From: Bacillota bacterium
GTDB lineage: Bacteria; Bacillota; Clostridia; Acetivibrionales; DSM-1351
Reading direction: 5' to 3'
DNA length: 17,414 nucleotides
Assembly: GCA_023436515.1 (NCBI GenBank)
Contig: JAEZIV010000174.1
Span: forward strand, 1-17,414
Part shown: positions 7,742 through 15,645 of the stretch, piece by piece
How the letters are laid out: the number at the start of each line of letters is the position of its first letter
How positions within the stretch are numbered: position 1 is the first letter of the stretch
Position numbers and translations under genes: made by a program
The notes under the pieces: model-generated
What the model saw: only the letters and a program-made list of their open reading frames with translations
What the model was told of the DNA's origin: nothing
Database searches by the model: none

Positions 7742-7743
7742 AC
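7690..7743 (-). CDS. Possible leader peptide encoded in the tandem repeat
   Basis: On the minus strand a GGGGGGAG ribosome binding site lies five bases before a GTG that opens a 17-codon frame, VKSAKQSLMQTSMFFAQ, ending TGA. That stop overlaps (GTGA) a second start from repeat unit 1, whose frame, VKSAKQS, ends after seven codons because of the one-base difference between the units. The arrangement upstream of a metabolic operon is what a translated leader would look like. It could equally be chance within a structured repeat: both frames are very short and have no recognised family. Confidence 0.25.
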   Translation of the reverse strand: MKSAKQSLMQTSMFFAQ

Positions 7744-7806
7744 GCTGTCTCCCCCCTTAAAGTTCATAAGTTTATTAAAACCTAATCTGTAATTAAGGTG
7801 GTTATA

Positions 7807-7836
7807 TTGACAATGATAACGTCATTTTGTTAATAT
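7807..7836 (+). promoter_or_regulatory. Probable sigma-A promoter of the first AraC gene
   Basis: A perfect -35 TTGACA (7807-7812) and TAATAT (7831-7836) are separated by 18 bases, about 65 bp before the ATG at 7902. Between them AATGA-TAACG-TCATT (7813-7827) forms a short dyad that would sit inside the polymerase footprint, a reasonable place for autoregulation. The match is by eye. Confidence 0.5.
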
Positions 7837-7901
7837 CGAAAGTAAATAATCCAGATATTTAAGACAAAAACTGATGTGAACAAAAAACTTCCGAGGTTTG
7901 T

Positions 7902-8729
7902 ATGAGCGCATATTTTGAGCTTTCCAGGGAATGGGATAAAAAGATTCATATATTTAGGACAATTAACAATTACTGTGAACCTCATTTTCATTCTAATATT
8001 GAATTGGTATACGTTGTCAGCGGGAAAATAAATGTTAACATAAACGGTCAGATTAAAATGCTTACAGAAGGGTGTATGTCAATTGCTAACAGCTATGATA
8101 TTCACTCCTATCAGAATGTTGAAAACTCAGATACCATAGTTATGATCATACCTGTGGAGCTTGTTAATAGTTATGTTGCTGCCCTTCGCTCAAAGGTTTT
8201 TTCCAGTACCTTCGTAGATCGCTGCAGCAGTACGGCAGATATTTTTTGTATTATGGATAAGCTTTTGAAGCTGGAGGAGTCTGCTAGTGAGCTTGTCAGC
8301 AAGGGCGCAGCTTATTACATTCTAGGTCTGCTGTGTGGCTGCGTCGAGCTAATTGACAAGTCCTCCCTAAGCAGTACCGACCTAGCCAGAAAAATACTTG
8401 TGTACCTTCAGCAGAACTATCTTAATTCACTCTCTATCGAAACCCTTGCCAGACATTTTGGCTACAATAAGGACTACCTGTCAAAGTTTTTCAACTCATA
8501 CCTTGGGTGTGGCTATAACAGCTATATAAATGCTTTAAGATCACGCCATGCAGCACAGCTTATTTCAAGCGGTAAGCTGGATTTAACCGATATTGCCTTC
8601 ATGTCGGGCTTCGGAAACTACCGAACCTTTAACAGAGCCTTTCTCCAATCCTACGGTATAACGCCTTCGGAGTATAAAAAAAGCCTTACCGGAAAGAGCC
8701 TCACTAGTCATCTTGAGGGGTCCTGCTGA
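7902..8729 (+). CDS. AraC family transcriptional regulator (dehydrogenase operon side)
   Basis: A 275-residue one-component regulator. The N-terminal cupin-like sensor half includes the EPHFHSNIELVYVVSGK segment typical of sugar-responsive AraC proteins. The C-terminal pair of helix-turn-helix motifs (about residues 165-265) includes LSIETLARHFGYNKDYLSKF and LTDIAFMSGFGNYRTFNRAF, closing with the family signature GITPSEYKK. GAGG lies six bases before the ATG. The gene is divergent from the Gfo/Idh/MocA operon across about 300 bp of repeats, so that operon is its likely target and a sugar or keto-sugar its likely ligand. No signal peptide or membrane segment is present. Confidence 0.93.
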   Translation: MSAYFELSREWDKKIHIFRTINNYCEPHFHSNIELVYVVSGKINVNINGQIKMLTEGCMSIANSYDIHSYQNVENSDTIVMIIPVELVNSYVAALRSKVFSSTFVDRCSSTADIFCIMDKLLKLEESASELVSKGAAYYILGLLCGCVELIDKSSLSSTDLARKILVYLQQNYLNSLSIETLARHFGYNKDYLSKFFNSYLGCGYNSYINALRSRHAAQLISSGKLDLTDIAFMSGFGNYRTFNRAFLQSYGITPSEYKKSLTGKSLTSHLEGSC

Positions 8730-8735
8730 TAGGAC
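8720..8735. terminator. Weak hairpin between the AraC gene and the CPBP gene
   Basis: GTCCT-GCTGAT-AGGAC forms a 5-bp stem overlapping the AraC stop codon, in the 52-bp space where two convergent genes meet. No real U run follows on either strand, so this is at best a weak terminator. Confidence 0.3.
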
Positions 8736-8781
8736 TATGCCTTGTTTAAATTGCATCTATAAATAGTGTAAAATTGGTGAT

Positions 8782-9735
8782 TTACTGAGGTTTGGTCTTT
8801 AGCTCTTGTTCTCTTTTCAGAAATACTGTTAAAGCTATTGATGCTACTAGAACAACGGTTACAGCTAATCCGCCCTCCAGGCCAAAGCTGCCTCCGTTAA
8901 TCAGAGAGCTGCCTTCCTGACTAAAGGACAGGACACTAAACCTTAACTCCATACCACTTACAGGAATACCAAAAATGTTTCCCTGGACGAAATTCCACAT
9001 GGAATGAATTGCTCCTATCCCCCAAATATTCTCTGTTCTGAGCATATACACCGAGGCAAATACCCCAAACAATGTAAGGTTCAAAAGAGGTAGTACAGAG
9101 ATCCCGCTATTTAAAATATGAAGTAGGGAAAACAGGATAGAATTTGTCAAAACAGCAGTCATAACCGATTTTTTTACGGAAACCGAAATCATAAAATATC
9201 CTCTCAATGTAATCTCCTCACTAATGCCCTGAAAGAGAAAACCAAAAAAGAATAAAATAACAATACCCAAGCTGTTTCCCAAAACTACACCATTGAACTT
9301 CAAAGCACCGGTAACCCAGCAAAGAAGCATCGCCGACCCATACATCATACCACCGATCAACAATCCCATTGCATAATTTGAAGCAGCTTTTTTTCTTACA
9401 AAGCCCATTGAAAACAGACTACGCCTTTCAATAAATCTACAATAAATAATCGGGATCAAAGCAGCAATTGCCGTACAAAAAAGCACCATGATGTTCATTA
9501 AATCATTGCTTGTAAGCTGCTGACTATCCATAGGGATTGTTAAATCATCCCCTCTTACGCCAATACCAGTAGCAAGCTGAACCATTGTTCCTATTAATAA
9601 AAATAGTCCTGCAGCAATTTGAGAAACAATGAATACTGCAATAAAAATCAGCACCTGAATAGCAAGGCCCGGTTTAAACCGAGCCTTCTGCGCCTCCAGC
9701 AGCATTTGGGGCTTGTTTTTTAACAACTCTGGCAT
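8782..9735 (-). CDS. CPBP family intramembrane glutamic endopeptidase
   Basis: A 317-residue polytopic membrane protein of the CAAX protease and bacteriocin-processing (CPBP/ABI) family. The family motifs are present in order: EEITLRG with Glu173, Glu174 and Arg178; FSLLH with His206; and HSMWN with His244 and Asn248. Hydrophobic stretches at about 25-55, 80-100, 122-142, 156-171, 190-206, 214-232 and 286-306 give roughly seven or eight membrane spans. An AGAGG site precedes the ATG by five bases. It is the last gene on the minus strand behind galT-galK-galE and a small broken gene, about 350 bp past galE, so it may have its own promoter. Family roles include prenyl-protein and peptide processing and bacteriocin self-immunity. 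Nothing links it to galactose; the function here is unknown. Confidence 0.9.
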   Translation of the reverse strand: MPELLKNKPQMLLEAQKARFKPGLAIQVLIFIAVFIVSQIAAGLFLLIGTMVQLATGIGVRGDDLTIPMDSQQLTSNDLMNIMVLFCTAIAALIPIIYCRFIERRSLFSMGFVRKKAASNYAMGLLIGGMMYGSAMLLCWVTGALKFNGVVLGNSLGIVILFFFGFLFQGISEEITLRGYFMISVSVKKSVMTAVLTNSILFSLLHILNSGISVLPLLNLTLFGVFASVYMLRTENIWGIGAIHSMWNFVQGNIFGIPVSGMELRFSVLSFSQEGSSLINGGSFGLEGGLAVTVVLVASIALTVFLKREQELKTKPQ

Positions 9736-9801
9736 ATCAACCTCTATTAAAAAATAATCTATTTTTCATAACCTATTCACCACCAAATAATGAAAACCTC
9801 T

Positions 9802-10093
9802 TTACCTTGACATTAGTATTAACAATATAAGTCCAGGTAGCAGTGGGAGTACAGTATCCCCTTTTAATAATTCTTCTCGGCTTACTGAAAAATCAATTTT
9901 CTCCAGTTCCGATAATCTCCCACTATTCAAGCTGCTAACTAAGAAATCGAATTCCTCAATAACCAGCTTTCTATATTCATCAAGTGGTGCTTTTTCTTGT
10001 TGCTCTCACCAGATGAATACCCTCCTGTACACCTTCGCAGTATTCAAGAAAGTCATACCAACACTCATCAATGTATTTGAGCTTACTCCTCAT
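9802..10093 (-). pseudogene. Small frameshifted gene overlapping the galE stop
   Basis: An ATG inside the last galE codons opens a frame beginning [20 protein letters not shown] that stops at 9980 after 37 residues. From the A5 run at 9991-9995 (plus-strand T5), another frame continues with LDEYRKLVIEEFDFLVSSLN, then GRLSELEKIDFSVSREELLK, and ends in the hydrophobic tail TVLPLLPGLILLILMSR and a TAA at 9802. Removing one base from the A run restores a single product of about 96 residues, ...RKAPLDEYRKL..., with a charged helical body and a C-terminal hydrophobic segment that could be a membrane anchor. I do not recognise the family. The smooth protein-like composition on both sides argues for a real gene broken by a one-base insertion, or a sequencing error in a homopolymer. 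There is no clear ribosome binding site; coupling to galE is likely. Confidence 0.6.
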
Positions 10094-11069
10094 AACCATT
10101 TGGATGAGAGGAATGCCAGTTCCAAGCAGTTTCAATAATCTTGTTCAAGTCATTGTATTTTGGTTTCCAGCCCAAAATTTTAACTGCCTTTTCTGAGGAC
10201 GCTACAAGAGTATCGGGATCTCCCGGTCTTCTTGGAGCATCTGTTGCCTTAATGGTTTTACCGGTAACTTCTCGGGCAACCTCCACCACCTCTCTGTTTG
10301 AGAAGCCTCTTCCATTCCCCAGGTTGAAGGTATCGCTATCTGCACCCTTTCTTAGATTCTGTAGTGCCAGCATATGTGCCTGAGCCAAATCAGATACATG
10401 AATATAGTCTCTGACACAGGTTCCATCAGGGGTATTATAATCATTTCCAAATAGCTTAATTTCCTCTCTCTTCCCCTGAGCCACCTGAAGGATAATAGGT
10501 ATTAGGTGTGATTCAGGTGAATGAGCTTCTCCTATTTTACCGCTCACATGAGCACCGCAGGCATTGAAATATCGCAGTACCGCATGCTTTATTCCATAAG
10601 CAGCATCAGCCCATTTCAATATTTTTTCTACGGTAAGCTTTGTTTCACCGTATGGATTTATAGGTGCTGTTTTGTCGCTTTCCTTAATCGGAATATTTTC
10701 CGGTATTCCATAGGTAGCAGCTGTTGAAGAAAATACTATTTTATTGACTCCGACTTCCTGCATTGTAGTTAGGAGGTTCAAGGATGCAATAACATTGTTG
10801 TTGTAGTATTTCAAAGGATTTGCAACGCTCTCTCCAACTTCTATATAAGCTGCAAAATGTATTACAGCATCAATATCATTTTCCTTGAATACCCTTCTTA
10901 TATCATCAATATCCCTTAAATCAGCCTGAATGAACTTGCCTCCAAGAACTGCCTCCCTATGGCCCTTCTCCAGATTATCAAGAACTATGACCTCTTCATT
11001 TGCCTCTAACAACTCAGCCACAGTATGGCTCCCTATATATCCTGCTCCTCCAGTTACTAATACCGCCAT
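10083..11069 (-). CDS. galE: UDP-glucose 4-epimerase
   Basis: Interconverts UDP-galactose and UDP-glucose, regenerating the GalT co-substrate in the Leloir pathway; a cytoplasmic NAD-bound short-chain dehydrogenase-fold enzyme. At 328 residues it has the usual length. The nucleotide motif GGAGYIG (7-13), the FSSTAATYG segment with the catalytic Ser/Thr, and YGETK with Tyr140 and Lys144 (YxxxK) are all present, as are the UDP-sugar-binding RYFNACGA and the downstream [18 protein letters not shown] site lies six bases before the ATG. It follows galK by 54 bp, and its stop codon is overlapped by the start of the small frameshifted gene. Confidence 0.97.
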   Translation of the reverse strand: MAVLVTGGAGYIGSHTVAELLEANEEVIVLDNLEKGHREAVLGGKFIQADLRDIDDIRRVFKENDIDAVIHFAAYIEVGESVANPLKYYNNNVIASLNLLTTMQEVGVNKIVFSSTAATYGIPENIPIKESDKTAPINPYGETKLTVEKILKWADAAYGIKHAVLRYFNACGAHVSGKIGEAHSPESHLIPIILQVAQGKREEIKLFGNDYNTPDGTCVRDYIHVSDLAQAHMLALQNLRKGADSDTFNLGNGRGFSNREVVEVAREVTGKTIKATDAPRRPGDPDTLVASSEKAVKILGWKPKYNDLNKIIETAWNWHSSHPNGYEE

Positions 11070-11123
11070 GCTCCACCTCCATAAATGTTTTATATTGATT
11101 CAGTTTCGAATTTCACATCTAAT

Positions 11124-12317
11124 TTAAATCTTAATTTCCCTTGCTCCATCACCAATCTCACTTACATAGAATTCCGGAGTTATACCGGTCTGCTGCTGAT
11201 AATTCCTTCCAACCTGGTCAATAAAGAGCTGAACCTTATCCTCAGGTACGATGTTTACAGTACAGCCTCCAAAGCCGGCACCCGTCATTCTGGCACCAAT
11301 AACTCCATCAACCTTCATAGCCTCGGCAGTCATTGTATCAAGCTCCTTGCCTGTAACCTCATACAGATCTCTGATGGAGGAATTTGCTTCCACTAGTAGT
11401 CTGCCTAGTTCTTTTAAATCATTATTCTGAAGTGCCTCTACTGCCTTCAATACTCTGTCATTTTCGTATATTACATGAGTGACTCTTTTTCTTACTATTT
11501 CGTTCTCAATTTTGTCCTTGTGCTGCTCAAATTCTTCTCTTGTAATGGAACAGAGATTCTTTTTCTCAGGCATGTACTGCTGAAGTATTCTTAAGCCCTC
11601 TGCGCACTCACTGACTCTCTCGTTATATTTTGATTCGCCAAGGGAGCGTTTTTTCTTTGTATTTCCCAGGACTATTTTATATCCGTCCAGCTTAAGGGGG
11701 AGATACTGGTATTTTAAGGTTGCACAATCCAGAAGTATTGCATGCTCCTTTTTACCCATTGCAGACGTAAATTGATCCATTATTCCACAGCTCACTCCAC
11801 AGAACTCATTTTCTGTTTTTTGACCAAGGACAGCCATTTCGACCAAATCAATCGGTGTAGTTATCCCATTGGCCTCATTTCCGAGAGTCACAAGAGTAAC
11901 AGCAGTAGCAAGCTCAATAGCCGCCGAGGATGAAAGTCCAGAACCCAAAGGTACGGTATCGTGAAAGAGCATGTCAACCCCTACCAGCTTGTAACCGGCC
12001 TTCTGAAGCATATATGCCACACCGGCCTGATAATTTCCCCATCTCAGGGTTTTTGCTCTTTCCAGCTCGTCCAGCCTGACCGCGACTCTATCAGGAAGGT
12101 CAGTGGCAGCTAATCTCAGAGTGTTATCCTTGTTTACCCGAGCTATTACGGTTGAATCCAGACTAAGAGCTGCTGGGAACACATAGCCTCCGCAGTAGTC
12201 AATGTGTTCTCCTATAAGATTAACTCTTCCGGGTCCTGAAAAAATTCTCAGTTCCTCTTCACTACCACCATATATTTCACAAAATTTTTTCTTAAGTTCC
12301 TCATAGTTTTTACTCAT
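11124..12317 (-). CDS. galK: Galactokinase
   Basis: Phosphorylates galactose to galactose-1-phosphate with ATP, the first committed Leloir step. This GHMP-family kinase has about 397 residues. It carries the galactokinase signature GRVNLIGEHIDYCGG (30-44), the ATP-binding PLGSGLSSSAA (123-133), CGIMDQF with the probable catalytic Asp181, and the C-terminal GHMP motif RMTGAGFGGC. An in-frame ATG 12 bases upstream (12329) is possible but has no ribosome binding site; its own bases supply GGGGGA five bases before the ATG at 12317, which I therefore choose. The gene sits between galT (94 bp away) and galE (54 bp away), with an unusual palindrome immediately before its ribosome binding site. Confidence 0.96.
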   Translation of the reverse strand: MSKNYEELKKKFCEIYGGSEEELRIFSGPGRVNLIGEHIDYCGGYVFPAALSLDSTVIARVNKDNTLRLAATDLPDRVAVRLDELERAKTLRWGNYQAGVAYMLQKAGYKLVGVDMLFHDTVPLGSGLSSSAAIELATAVTLVTLGNEANGITTPIDLVEMAVLGQKTENEFCGVSCGIMDQFTSAMGKKEHAILLDCATLKYQYLPLKLDGYKIVLGNTKKKRSLGESKYNERVSECAEGLRILQQYMPEKKNLCSITREEFEQHKDKIENEIVRKRVTHVIYENDRVLKAVEALQNNDLKELGRLLVEANSSIRDLYEVTGKELDTMTAEAMKVDGVIGARMTGAGFGGCTVNIVPEDKVQLFIDQVGRNYQQQTGITPEFYVSEIGDGAREIKI

Positions 12318-12345
12318 ACAATCCCCCATCTGCGCAGATGCGCGT
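12315..12345 (-). promoter_or_regulatory. Palindromic leader element before galK
   Basis: CATCTGCGCAGATG (12327-12340) is a perfect 14-base palindrome. It overlaps a competing hairpin, GCGC-AGAT-GCGC (12332-12343), so two mutually exclusive folds are possible just upstream of the GGGGGA ribosome binding site of galK. The stretch ACGCGC..TGCGC..AGATGGGGGAT..TATG is shared almost base for base with the leader of the dehydrogenase operon (7581-7613). An mRNA-level control or a small repeat-derived element is inferred. Confidence 0.5.
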
Positions 12346-12411
12346 TTTCAAGTGTTATATAAGGCCCCTCATATTTTTGATTATTCTTAATCCAAGCTAT
12401 TCATGTCTGAT

Positions 12412-13968
12412 CTATATGTCACATTCCGAAAAACCAATTGCTTTCATAAACCTGCCAAAGGCTTGTATTCCATCCTCTGTTTGCTTGAATACACCAGCAT
12501 GTTCAAGGCAGGCTTCAAACTTTTTGCCAATCTCCAGTTTCAGTATGTCTTCAGCCTGTTCTGGCTCCATAACACTTCTGTAACGGCCTTTAAGCTCCAG
12601 AATCCACTGAAAATGCTTATACAGCGGATGCTCCCTGTCATAAATCTCGGCGATACTTGTTTTTCCCCACAGTACATCCTTAACCATTTCCAGCTCTGTC
12701 TTCAATCTTCCGGGCAGAATTGCTAGGCCCATTACCTCTATAAGTCCTATGTTTTCCTTCTTGATATGATGTATCTCCTTATGAGGGTGGAATATGCCGT
12801 CGGGATGCTTTTCGCTTGTTCTGTTATTTCTAAGCACCAGATCCATCTCGTACTTTCCGGCCTCATTAATTCTTGCTATTGGTGTAATGGTGTTATGTGG
12901 CACAGGGCCGCTGTCACCTTGTGTGTAAGCCAGCACCTCTACACTTTCGTCACTGTACTCTCTCCAACCCTTGAGCACGTAGTCAGAGAACTCAACGAGC
13001 TCCTCCAGGCTGTTGCTGGCAGCACGTATGACCGAAAGCGGCCATTTCACCACAGCTATATCTACCTGCTTGTATACCTCAGACCGGAAGTGCTTTATTA
13101 CAGGTGCCTTTTGCATAGGAAACAGGTAATTTCCGCCCTGGAAATGGTTGTGGCTGAGTATAGACCCTCCCACAATGGGCAGGTCGGCATTCGAACCACA
13201 GAGATAATGTGGAAACTGCCTTACAAAATCCAAAAGGTACTCAAAGGTAGCTTTCGATATTGTCATAGGAACATGCTGCTCACTAAACACAATACAATGC
13301 TCATTATAATACACATATGGAGAATACTGCAAATACCATTGTTCACCGCACAGACTTACCGGAATAATCCTATGGGTCTGTCTGGCAGGAAAATTTACTC
13401 GTCCAGCATAACCTATATTTTCCAAGCATAGCATACATTTCGGATAGTTACTTTGTGGCTGAAGCCTTTCCATTGCAATAGTTTTAGGATCCTTTTCGGG
13501 CTTTGTAAGATTTATGGTTATTTCAAGCTCCCCGTATTTTGATTCCGCTCTCCAGATAATGTTTTTTGCAATCTGCGAAGTTCTTATATAGTTTGAGGCT
13601 GTACAGAGTCTATAAAAGTAATCGGTTGCCGCCTGTACTGATTCCCTTTCAACAAGCTCATTAAATCTCTTTACTACTTCCGACTCTCTGGGCATCAGTA
13701 AGCCCATGATTTTTGTATCAAAGAGCTCTCTGTTAACGTATATGTCTTTATCATATAACCCTTGCTCACCGGCGTAATCTACAAGCCTATCTAAGATTTC
13801 GGTAGGATAATCCATATCCTCATCCCCAAGCTCACCGTGGAAGGGTTCCTTCAATCCAAATAGATCCAACAGCTGATTTCTAGCAATTATTGAATCAAGC
13901 TTATCAAGCAATCCATGCTTTTGTCCAAACTGGAGCAGTCTTTCTATTTCATAGTCCGGTCTAATCAC
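12412..13968 (-). CDS. galT: UDP-glucose--hexose-1-phosphate uridylyltransferase, class II (Firmicutes type)
   Basis: Transfers UMP between UDP-glucose and galactose-1-phosphate, the central Leloir step. At 518 residues it is the long Firmicutes/class II GalT, not the ~350-residue E. coli type. Recognisable blocks are the N-terminal helical region, YPKCMLCLENIGYAGRVNFP (175-194), GGSILSHNHFQGG (267-279) with the catalytic-type His273-x-His275, and the C-terminal HPHKEIHHIKKENIGLIEVM and GLAILPGRLK. The start is a GTG at 13968 with a GGGTGG site seven bases upstream; no better start lies upstream. It is the first gene of the galTKE operon, with an AraC regulator divergent from it. Confidence 0.96.
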   Translation of the reverse strand: MIRPDYEIERLLQFGQKHGLLDKLDSIIARNQLLDLFGLKEPFHGELGDEDMDYPTEILDRLVDYAGEQGLYDKDIYVNRELFDTKIMGLLMPRESEVVKRFNELVERESVQAATDYFYRLCTASNYIRTSQIAKNIIWRAESKYGELEITINLTKPEKDPKTIAMERLQPQSNYPKCMLCLENIGYAGRVNFPARQTHRIIPVSLCGEQWYLQYSPYVYYNEHCIVFSEQHVPMTISKATFEYLLDFVRQFPHYLCGSNADLPIVGGSILSHNHFQGGNYLFPMQKAPVIKHFRSEVYKQVDIAVVKWPLSVIRAASNSLEELVEFSDYVLKGWREYSDESVEVLAYTQGDSGPVPHNTITPIARINEAGKYEMDLVLRNNRTSEKHPDGIFHPHKEIHHIKKENIGLIEVMGLAILPGRLKTELEMVKDVLWGKTSIAEIYDREHPLYKHFQWILELKGRYRSVMEPEQAEDILKLEIGKKFEACLEHAGVFKQTEDGIQAFGRFMKAIGFSECDI

Positions 13969-14154
13969 TTAAATTCCACCCATCTGCTATTTTATGATAC
14001 CATTATTTTATTATTAAACTGATTATATAACTTATAAAAGCTTTACAAATACTGTTTACTAATAATATTATAAATATAAACAGTGACGTTTTTCTCTTAT
14101 TTTTTTATTGTTTTATGATACTATTTTACGATTTTAATCTATACAGGAGGATTT
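13969..14154. promoter_or_regulatory. Divergent galT / AraC control region with spaced direct repeats
   Basis: This AT-rich 186-bp region carries two copies of a 15-base sequence, TTTTATGATACCATT at 13990-14004 and TTTTATGATACTATT at 14111-14125. They match at 14 of 15 positions, are in the same orientation, and are 121 bp apart. One sits in the leader of each divergent gene. Between them are a plus-strand promoter candidate, TTTACA (14042-14047) with an 18-base spacer to TATTAT (14066-14071), and a minus-strand TATAAT (14027-14022) whose weak -35 would overlap the same TTTACAAA. The repeats are candidate binding sites for the adjacent AraC protein; looping is possible. AT richness lowers confidence. 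Confidence 0.4.
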
Positions 14155-15027
14155 ATGGAAGCCTCAAAAGTATATAAACCCAAATCCTTTCCGCCGGATT
14201 TTCCCTTCAGCATCAAGTTTACCGATATGGAGCCTTATTATTGCATGAATAATACCTTCCACTGGCATAACTATCTCGAGATAGCCTTTGTAAAAAATGG
14301 CAGGGGTATTTATTATGTTGAAAACAAAACCTATGAGATGAACGAGGGGGATATTGTTGTAATTAACAATATCGAGCCTCACTATATGGAGGTGCTGCCT
14401 CCCGTAAATATGGTCATGCCGGTTGTAATGTTTGAACCCCATCTTGTTTGGTCCTCTGAGAGTCATTTTGATTATAATTACATGGAGCCTTTTTTTGAGA
14501 GAAGCTCAAATTTTAATAATAAAATTGACAGTAAAAGCGAAATCGGAAAAAAGATATTTGAATTGCTTTCAGAAATAGAGGAGGAATATGTAAATAAAAC
14601 ATTGGGGTACAAGCTAATGATAAAAGCCAAGCTGCTCCACATAATTACTTATCTGATCAGGCATTATCAGGACTCTACAAAGAGCAGTGAAAGCATTTCA
14701 TCTAAAAGTAAGAAGCTTGAGAAGCTTGAAAAGGTGTTCAGCTATATCAGCAATAACTACTCACAAAGGATTGCACTCCACACACTGGCAGAGCTGGCAT
14801 ACATGTCACCGAACTATTTCTCCACCTTTTTTAAGCAGTCAACAGGCTTTACACCTATTGAGTATATTAACAAAATACGTGTGTCAAAGTCCATTGAGCT
14901 ACTTCGTGAGACAGACTTCACCATTGCTCGAATTGCAGAGGACTGTGGCTTTACAAATCTCTCAAACTACAATAAGATATTCAGAAGCTTAACAGAAACA
15001 ACGCCAACTCAAGTAAGAAATTTATGA
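14155..15027 (+). CDS. AraC family transcriptional regulator (gal operon side)
   Basis: A 290-residue regulator with an N-terminal cupin sensor containing FHWHNYLEIAFVKNGRG and the NEGDIVVINNIEPH motif. A charged linker (about 175-195, rich in Ser/Lys) follows. The C-terminal AraC double helix-turn-helix includes IALHTLAELAYMSPNYFSTF, FKQSTGFTPIEYI and FTIARIAEDCGFTNLSNYNK, closing at TTPTQVRNL. AGGAGG lies four bases before the ATG. It is divergent from galTKE and is therefore the likely regulator of galactose catabolism, probably responding to galactose or a derived sugar. That role is inferred from position only. The phosphodiesterase gene follows 53 bp downstream on the same strand. Confidence 0.93.
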   Translation: MEASKVYKPKSFPPDFPFSIKFTDMEPYYCMNNTFHWHNYLEIAFVKNGRGIYYVENKTYEMNEGDIVVINNIEPHYMEVLPPVNMVMPVVMFEPHLVWSSESHFDYNYMEPFFERSSNFNNKIDSKSEIGKKIFELLSEIEEEYVNKTLGYKLMIKAKLLHIITYLIRHYQDSTKSSESISSKSKKLEKLEKVFSYISNNYSQRIALHTLAELAYMSPNYFSTFFKQSTGFTPIEYINKIRVSKSIELLRETDFTIARIAEDCGFTNLSNYNKIFRSLTETTPTQVRNL

Positions 15028-15080
15028 TATTAGTTCAGACCGGTTTATTACAAACAAAAAAATTATGTAAGGAAACAGAT

Positions 15081-15602
15081 ATGACAACAATAGGTGTAAT
15101 AGCTGATACACATGTCCCCCGCAGGGGTAAAGGGCTTCCAGAAGCCCTTCTTCAAAAGCTTGCAGGAGTTGATATGATAATACACGCAGGAGACTTATGC
15201 AGAGACTATGTGATTTACGAGCTTGAGGAGATAGCTCCCGTATTTGCAGTACTTGGAAATAATGATGACGAATATCTTGAAAGCCTGCTGCCTTTAAAAA
15301 GAATCCTTCAGGTCGAGGCATGTAATATAGGTATTATTCACGGGCACAATTTCAGCGGAACTGCGGCTGCCAATGCAGAAAAAGCCTTTCGTGGAGAGCA
15401 GGTGAACTGCGTTGTGTTCGGCCACAGTCACATTCCGGTAAATAAGCATATTGATAATATACTTTATTTTAACCCCGGCTCTGCCATGGATAAAAGACGT
15501 CAGGAAAAATACACCTATGGCATTTTACGTGTTTCAGGCAGTGAGATATCAGGGGATATAATTGAGTTCGAATTTGATAAAATACACCCGGGGACATACT
15601 GA
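15081..15602 (+). CDS. YfcE/MJ0936-type metallophosphoesterase
   Basis: A 173-residue dimetal phosphodiesterase of the calcineurin-like family. All ligand motifs are present in order: ADTHVP (Asp9, His11), HAGDL (Asp38), LGNND (Asn60), IIHGHN (His87), VFGHSHIP (His115, His117) and the following FNPGS. I start at 15081 and not at the upstream in-frame ATG that overlaps the AraC stop (15024). The later start has AAGGA seven bases before it, begins at the canonical first strand, and gives the normal family length; the extra 19 residues look non-homologous. It is probably cotranscribed with the AraC gene. Family members hydrolyse phosphodiesters such as bis-pNPP in vitro; the physiological substrate is not known. 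Confidence 0.92.
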   Translation: MTTIGVIADTHVPRRGKGLPEALLQKLAGVDMIIHAGDLCRDYVIYELEEIAPVFAVLGNNDDEYLESLLPLKRILQVEACNIGIIHGHNFSGTAAANAEKAFRGEQVNCVVFGHSHIPVNKHIDNILYFNPGSAMDKRRQEKYTYGILRVSGSEISGDIIEFEFDKIHPGTY

Positions 15603-15620
15603 TATGCCGTCCGCCGGGTG
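15585..15620. terminator. Bidirectional terminator between the phosphodiesterase and fabV
   Basis: CACCCGG (15585-15591) pairs with CCGGGTG (15614-15620), extended inward by GGAC/GTCC across one bulged base, giving an 11-bp stem that includes the phosphodiesterase stop codon. CTTGTTT follows on the plus strand and TGTATTTT on the minus strand. The two flanking genes converge here, so the hairpin can end both transcripts. Confidence 0.7.
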
Positions 15621-15645
15621 CTTGTTTCGTAACTGTTAAAAATAA

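Noticed and set aside
9980..10093. Programmed ribosomal frameshift in the small gene after galE
   Set aside because: The needed shift is +1, whereas the A5 run would favour -1 slippage. There is no complete A-AAA-AAG heptamer in the right phase, so mutation or sequencing error is simpler.
12766..13431. 221-codon plus-strand open frame antisense to galT
   Set aside because: It lies entirely within galT, has no ribosome binding site, and its translation has no recognisable motif; it is a shadow of galT codon usage.
15024..15080. Upstream in-frame start of the phosphodiesterase overlapping the AraC stop
   Set aside because: It adds 19 residues not expected in the family and lacks a ribosome binding site, while 15081 has AAGGA at the right distance.
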